Origin: Paracoccaceae bacterium
GTDB taxonomy: Bacteria > Pseudomonadota > Alphaproteobacteria > Rhodobacterales > Rhodobacteraceae
DNA: 9,656 nucleotides
Assembly (NCBI GenBank): GCA_007131945.1
Contig: SLPP01000293.1
Span: forward strand, 1-9,656
Direction: 5' to 3'
Shown piece by piece: positions 7,163 through 9,656 of the stretch. The notes beneath the pieces were generated by a model. The model ran no database searches. It saw only the letters and a list, made by a program, of their open reading frames with translations, and was not told the DNA's origin. The position numbers and the translations under genes are program-made. Within the stretch, counting starts at the first letter, position 1, and every line of letters starts with the position of its first letter.

Positions 7163-7884
7163 CACGACACCTCGGACGGCGCGATGCGCTCGGGGTTGGG
7201 CTCGTCGCGCACGACCTTGCCGTCGGCCAGCACGACGACGCGTTCGGCGATACGCTGGATATCGGCATTGTGCGTGATCAGGATCGTCGCCGTGCCGAGG
7301 TCGCGATTGACCTCGTCGAGCGCCTCCAGGACCTTGATGCCGGTCTTGCTGTCGAGCGCGCCGGTCGGCTCGTCGCACAGAAGCAGTTCGGGCCGCTTGG
7401 CGATGGCGCGGGCGATGGCGACGCGCTGCTGCTCGCCGCCGGAAAGCTCGGCCGGGAAATGGTCCATCCGGTGGGCGAGGCCGGCGCGTTCCAGCGCCTC
7501 TTCGGGAGACATCGGATTTTTCGCAATCTCGGTGACCAGCGCGACGTTCTCGCGGGCGGTCAGGCTGGGGACGAGGTTGTAGAACTGAAAGACGAAGCCG
7601 ACATGGTCGCGCCGGAAAGCGGTCAGGCGGGTGTCGCTCACCCGCGTCAGGTCCTGGTCACGGAAGAAGACGCGGCCCTGCGTCGGCTGGTCGAGCCCGC
7701 CGAGGATGTTCAGAAGCGTCGACTTGCCCGAGCCCGAGGCGCCGAGCAGCACCATCATCTCGCCCTCGTGGAGCGCGAGATCGACGCCGCGCAGGGCGTG
7801 CACCTCGACGGTGCCGGTGCGGAACACCCGCGTCACCCCTTCGACGCGCAGAACCGCCGAACGCGTGATGGACTCGTCGCGCAT
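7159..7884 (-). CDS. ABC transporter ATP-binding protein, MacB/LolD type
   Basis: The 241-residue ATPase powers the permease encoded next. Motifs are complete: Walker [10 protein letters not shown] (48-56), Q-loop Gln100 in [18 protein letters not shown], signature [14 protein letters not shown] (147-160), Walker [14 protein letters not shown] (167-179) and H-loop His205 in ITHN. The FQFYNLVP and DEPTGALDS wording is typical of the subfamily that pairs with FtsX-type permeases (MacB, LolD, DevA). The ATG at 7884 is chosen because AGGAGG lies at 7889-7894, four bases upstream. The open frame reaches 7989, but the extra 35 residues ([10 protein letters not shown]...) add no ABC domain sequence. 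The stop overlaps the permease start by 4 bp, so the two are translationally coupled. A perfect inverted repeat lies 28 bases upstream of the start codon. Confidence 0.95.
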   Translation of the reverse strand: MRDESITRSAVLRVEGVTRVFRTGTVEVHALRGVDLALHEGEMMVLLGASGSGKSTLLNILGGLDQPTQGRVFFRDQDLTRVSDTRLTAFRRDHVGFVFQFYNLVPSLTARENVALVTEIAKNPMSPEEALERAGLAHRMDHFPAELSGGEQQRVAIARAIAKRPELLLCDEPTGALDSKTGIKVLEALDEVNRDLGTATILITHNADIQRIAERVVVLADGKVVRDEPNPERIAPSEVSW

Positions 7885-7888
7885 GTGG

Positions 7889-7894
7889 CCTCCT
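7889..7894 (-). promoter_or_regulatory. Ribosome binding site that fixes the ATPase start
   Basis: The minus strand reads TAGGAGG, then CCAC, then ATG. This near-perfect Shine-Dalgarno at 4-base spacing supports the start at 7884 over the longer open frame from 7989. Confidence 0.75.
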
Positions 7895-7912
7895 AGCCGA
7901 ACGGAACCGTGC

Positions 7913-7936
7913 GGTCCTTGATGCAGCGCAAGGACC
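7913..7936. promoter_or_regulatory. Perfect 8+8 bp inverted repeat upstream of the ABC operon (operator or hairpin)
   Basis: GGTCCTTG (7913-7920), an 8-base spacer and CAAGGACC (7929-7936) form a perfect dyad ending 28 bases from the ATPase ATG. Two further GGTCC copies lie at 7955-7959 and 7992-7996. The position suits a repressor or activator site, or an RNA hairpin in the operon leader. No regulator gene adjoins the operon, so the protein that would bind is unknown. I could not find a convincing minus-strand promoter pair beside it. Confidence 0.5.
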
Positions 7937-8102
7937 AGCGCGGCGCCATCCGGTGGTCCCGACGTACGACGCATCCGCGATTCGCGCAACAGGTCCGCGC
8001 GAGATCTGGTGTCGCGCGACGTGCTCGACGCAACATTTGCGTGTCTGCGGGACGATAGTTCAAATGCCTTGAAATTCCGGACTTTTCCGCCGCGATCTGC
8101 TG

Positions 8103-8111
8103 TGCTAGCCT
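8103..8111 (+). promoter_or_regulatory. Candidate extended -10 promoter for the carboxypeptidase gene
   Basis: TGCTAGCCT fits the extended -10 pattern TGnTAnnnT and lies 56 bases before the GTG start. A poor -35 match (TTTTCC, 8083-8088) sits 17 bases upstream of TAGCCT. The leader between them and the start can form a short CCCCG/CGGGG stem (8127-8131 with 8140-8144). The rest of the divergent gap 7885-8167 holds the perfect palindrome GTCGCGCGAC (8011-8020) and a CATTTG/CAAATG pair (8034-8039, 8061-8066), but no gene I can support. Confidence 0.35.
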
Positions 8112-8154
8112 TCTCCGCATGAAAAGCCCCGCGTCAGATCGGGGTATCCGAGGC

Positions 8155-8159
8155 AAGGA
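8155..8159 (+). promoter_or_regulatory. Ribosome binding site for the GTG start of the carboxypeptidase
   Basis: AAGGA lies 8 bases before GTG 8168. This start gives a complete signal peptide with basic residues before the hydrophobic core, whereas the next in-frame ATG (8222) would remove the basic part. Confidence 0.6.
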
Positions 8160-8167
8160 CAGGCAAG

Positions 8168-9656
8168 GTGGCAGCGCTTTTCCGGCGTCCGTTCCATCAT
8201 GGCGGCTTCGCGGCCGTGGCGATGCTCTGGCTCGTGGCGGCGCTGATGCTGCCGGCCGCCCGCGTCGCGGCGGCGCCCTTCGCGGCGGTGGTGATGGATG
8301 CCCGCTCGGGCGAGATCCTGCATTCGGTGAACGACCGCACCCGCCTGCATCCCGCCTCGCTGACCAAGATGATGACGATCTACATCGCCTTCGAGGCGGT
8401 GCAGAACGGCGAGATCGGGCTTGACACGCAGGTCACGATCAGCCGCCGCGCGGCCGCCGAGGTGCCGTCGCGCCTGGGCCTGCGGGCGGGTCAGCGCATC
8501 GCCTTCCGGCACCTGATCCGCGGCGCCGCGCTGCGCTCGGGCAACGACGCGGCGACGGCGATCGCCGAGGCGGTCTCGGGCTCGGTCGAGGCCTTCGCCC
8601 AGCGGATGAACCGCACCGCCGCGGCGATCGGCATGACGCAGACCACCTTCCGCAATGCCCACGGCCTGACCCAGGCGGGGCACCTGTCCACCGCACGCGA
8701 CATGACGATCCTCGGCCGGCAGCTCTATTTCGACTACCCGCAATACTACAATCTCTTCTCGCGACGCAGCGAGCATGCCGGGGTCGGCCACATCCGCAAC
8801 ACCAACTGGCGCTTCCTCGACGGCTATCGCGGCGCCGACGGGATCAAGACCGGCTTCACCCGCGCCGCCGGCTACAACCTGACCGCCTCGGCGCAGCGCG
8901 ACGGCCGGCACGTCATCGTCACCGTCTTCGGCGGGCGCTCGACGATCGACCGGCACAACCGGATCGTCGAGTTGATGGATCGCGGCTTCAGGCAGGCGCC
9001 GGCGCGGGTGGCGGTGCGCCGGCCGCCGCCGCCCGACTACTCGCGCACCCAGCCGGTCGTCGTCGCCGAGGGCGCCGGCCGCAGCGGCCAGAGCGCGGCG
9101 CGCGTCGTCCGCCTGCAGCCGGCGCCATCGCGCAGCCCCGTGCCGCAGCGCCGGCCTGGCGCCGAGGGGCCGGATGTCACCGACGCGCTCATCGCCGGCC
9201 TGCAGAGCGGGATCAGCGAGGCGCTGGCCGCCGCCGCCGAGCCCGAGGCCGCGTCACCCGATGTCGAGGCCCCCGCGACCGAAGCGGCGCTGCAGGCGGC
9301 GCTCGCCGCGGCACCGGAAAGCACACCGCCACCGCCGCCACGGCCGATCGCCGAGGAGATGCAGGTCGCCTCGGCCGCCGAGGCGCGCGCCGAGAGCGTC
9401 GAAAACGTCGAGAGCGACCTCGCCGAGGCCGAGGCCGCGGGCTTCAGCGTCATCGACGCCGAAACCTATGCCGCGCTGACCGGCGAGGAGGCCGCGCCCG
9501 GCTTCGACGGCCCGACTCCGGATGCCGGGCACGCGGCCGATATCCCGGCCAGCGCGCTTGCCGCCGCCGGGCCCGAGCCCCGGCCCGACAGCCTCGCGCC
9601 CGAGACCGTCGCATCCGAGACCCTCGTATCCGAGACCGTCGCGCCCGAGATCGAGA
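8168..9656 (+). CDS. D-alanyl-D-alanine carboxypeptidase (S11/PBP5 family) with long low-complexity tail, 3' end outside the window
   Basis: This penicillin-binding protein should trim the terminal D-Ala from peptidoglycan pentapeptides in the periplasm. The visible 496 residues begin with a signal peptide (basic RRPFHH, hydrophobic core, likely cleavage near residue 36 after ARVAAA). The S11 catalytic domain follows at about 37-275, with Ser64-Leu-Thr-Lys67 (PASLTKMMT), Ser124-Gly-Asn126 (LRSGNDAA) and Lys227-Thr-Gly (DGIKTGFT), so all three active-site motifs are intact. The C-terminal beta domain and amphipathic anchor of E. coli PBP5 are not seen. After about residue 280 comes a Pro-rich, Arg-rich linker (RRPPPPDYSR), then more than 150 Ala/Glu/Pro-rich, mostly acidic residues, probably disordered, still open at the window edge. 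A SPOR or other wall-binding domain could follow outside. The gene is divergent from the ABC operon. Confidence 0.93.
   Translation, partial: MAALFRRPFHHGGFAAVAMLWLVAALMLPAARVAAAPFAAVVMDARSGEILHSVNDRTRLHPASLTKMMTIYIAFEAVQNGEIGLDTQVTISRRAAAEVPSRLGLRAGQRIAFRHLIRGAALRSGNDAATAIAEAVSGSVEAFAQRMNRTAAAIGMTQTTFRNAHGLTQAGHLSTARDMTILGRQLYFDYPQYYNLFSRRSEHAGVGHIRNTNWRFLDGYRGADGIKTGFTRAAGYNLTASAQRDGRHVIVTVFGGRSTIDRHNRIVELMDRGFRQAPARVAVRRPPPPDYSRTQPVVVAEGAGRSGQSAARVVRLQPAPSRSPVPQRRPGAEGPDVTDALIAGLQSGISEALAAAAEPEAASPDVEAPATEAALQAALAAAPESTPPPPPRPIAEEMQVASAAEARAESVENVESDLAEAEAAGFSVIDAETYAALTGEEAAPGFDGPTPDAGHAADIPASALAAAGPEPRPDSLAPETVASETLVSETVAPEIE
9587..9646 (+). repeat. 15-bp tandem repeats in the carboxypeptidase tail
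   Basis: Three consecutive 15-bp units (9602-9616, 9617-9631, 9632-9646) encode ETVAS, ETLVS and ETVAP. A diverged unit before them (9587-9601) encodes DSLAP. The repeats keep the reading frame and may continue beyond the window. Such in-frame repeats can change copy number by slippage, altering tail length without breaking the gene. Confidence 0.7.

Noticed and set aside
8069..8074. TTGAAA as the -35 box of the carboxypeptidase promoter
   Set aside because: The only good -10 candidate is 31 bases away, and the correctly spaced hexamer (CGATCT) is a poor -10 match.
7893..8156. An 87-codon minus-strand open frame in the divergent intergenic region
   Set aside because: It has no convincing ribosome binding site and no recognisable features, covers the inverted repeat and the carboxypeptidase promoter region, and is Arg-rich like chance frames in this DNA.

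Overview
This is a GC-rich window (AT-richer only in short intergenic patches) with GTG starts, strong Shine-Dalgarno sequences and tight operons. The gene content (IclR regulator, SBP56/methanethiol-oxidase protein, S11 D,D-carboxypeptidase with a long Pro/Ala/Glu tail) suggests an alphaproteobacterium, most likely of the Rhodobacterales. That placement is an inference from style and gene content. No marker gene is present to prove it.

Left part, plus strand. The window opens in the last 97 codons of a membrane protein whose tail resembles the C-terminal transmembrane region of CubicO-type serine hydrolases. After an AT-rich promoter-like gap come three co-directional genes: an IclR-family regulator (445-1203), a selenium-binding-protein/methanethiol-oxidase family enzyme (1283-2683, start chosen from its Shine-Dalgarno), and a roughly six-helix membrane protein of unknown function (2684-3355) whose ATG directly follows the oxidase stop codon. 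The likely unit is a regulator, a cytosolic-looking oxidase of methanethiol or another small thiol, and a translationally coupled membrane partner.

Middle part, minus strand. A convergent operon reads from 7884 down to 3578: an ABC ATPase of the MacB/LolD type, a 787-residue FtsX-type permease with two FtsX modules, and a HlyD-type periplasmic adaptor. The ATPase and permease overlap by 4 bp (GTGA), and 9 bases separate the permease stop from the adaptor ATG. Together they look like a tripartite export pump needing a TolC-like outer-membrane channel, which is not encoded here. A perfect 8+8 bp inverted repeat lies just upstream of the ATPase, and a candidate terminator follows the adaptor.

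Right part, plus strand. A divergent 283-bp intergenic region separates the ABC operon from a D-alanyl-D-alanine carboxypeptidase gene (from GTG 8168). That gene runs off the window inside a long low-complexity tail ending in 15-bp tandem repeats.

No RNA gene, insertion sequence, phage gene or CRISPR array was seen. The most interesting parts are the oxidase/membrane-protein pair and the two-module permease plus adaptor pump with its upstream dyad.
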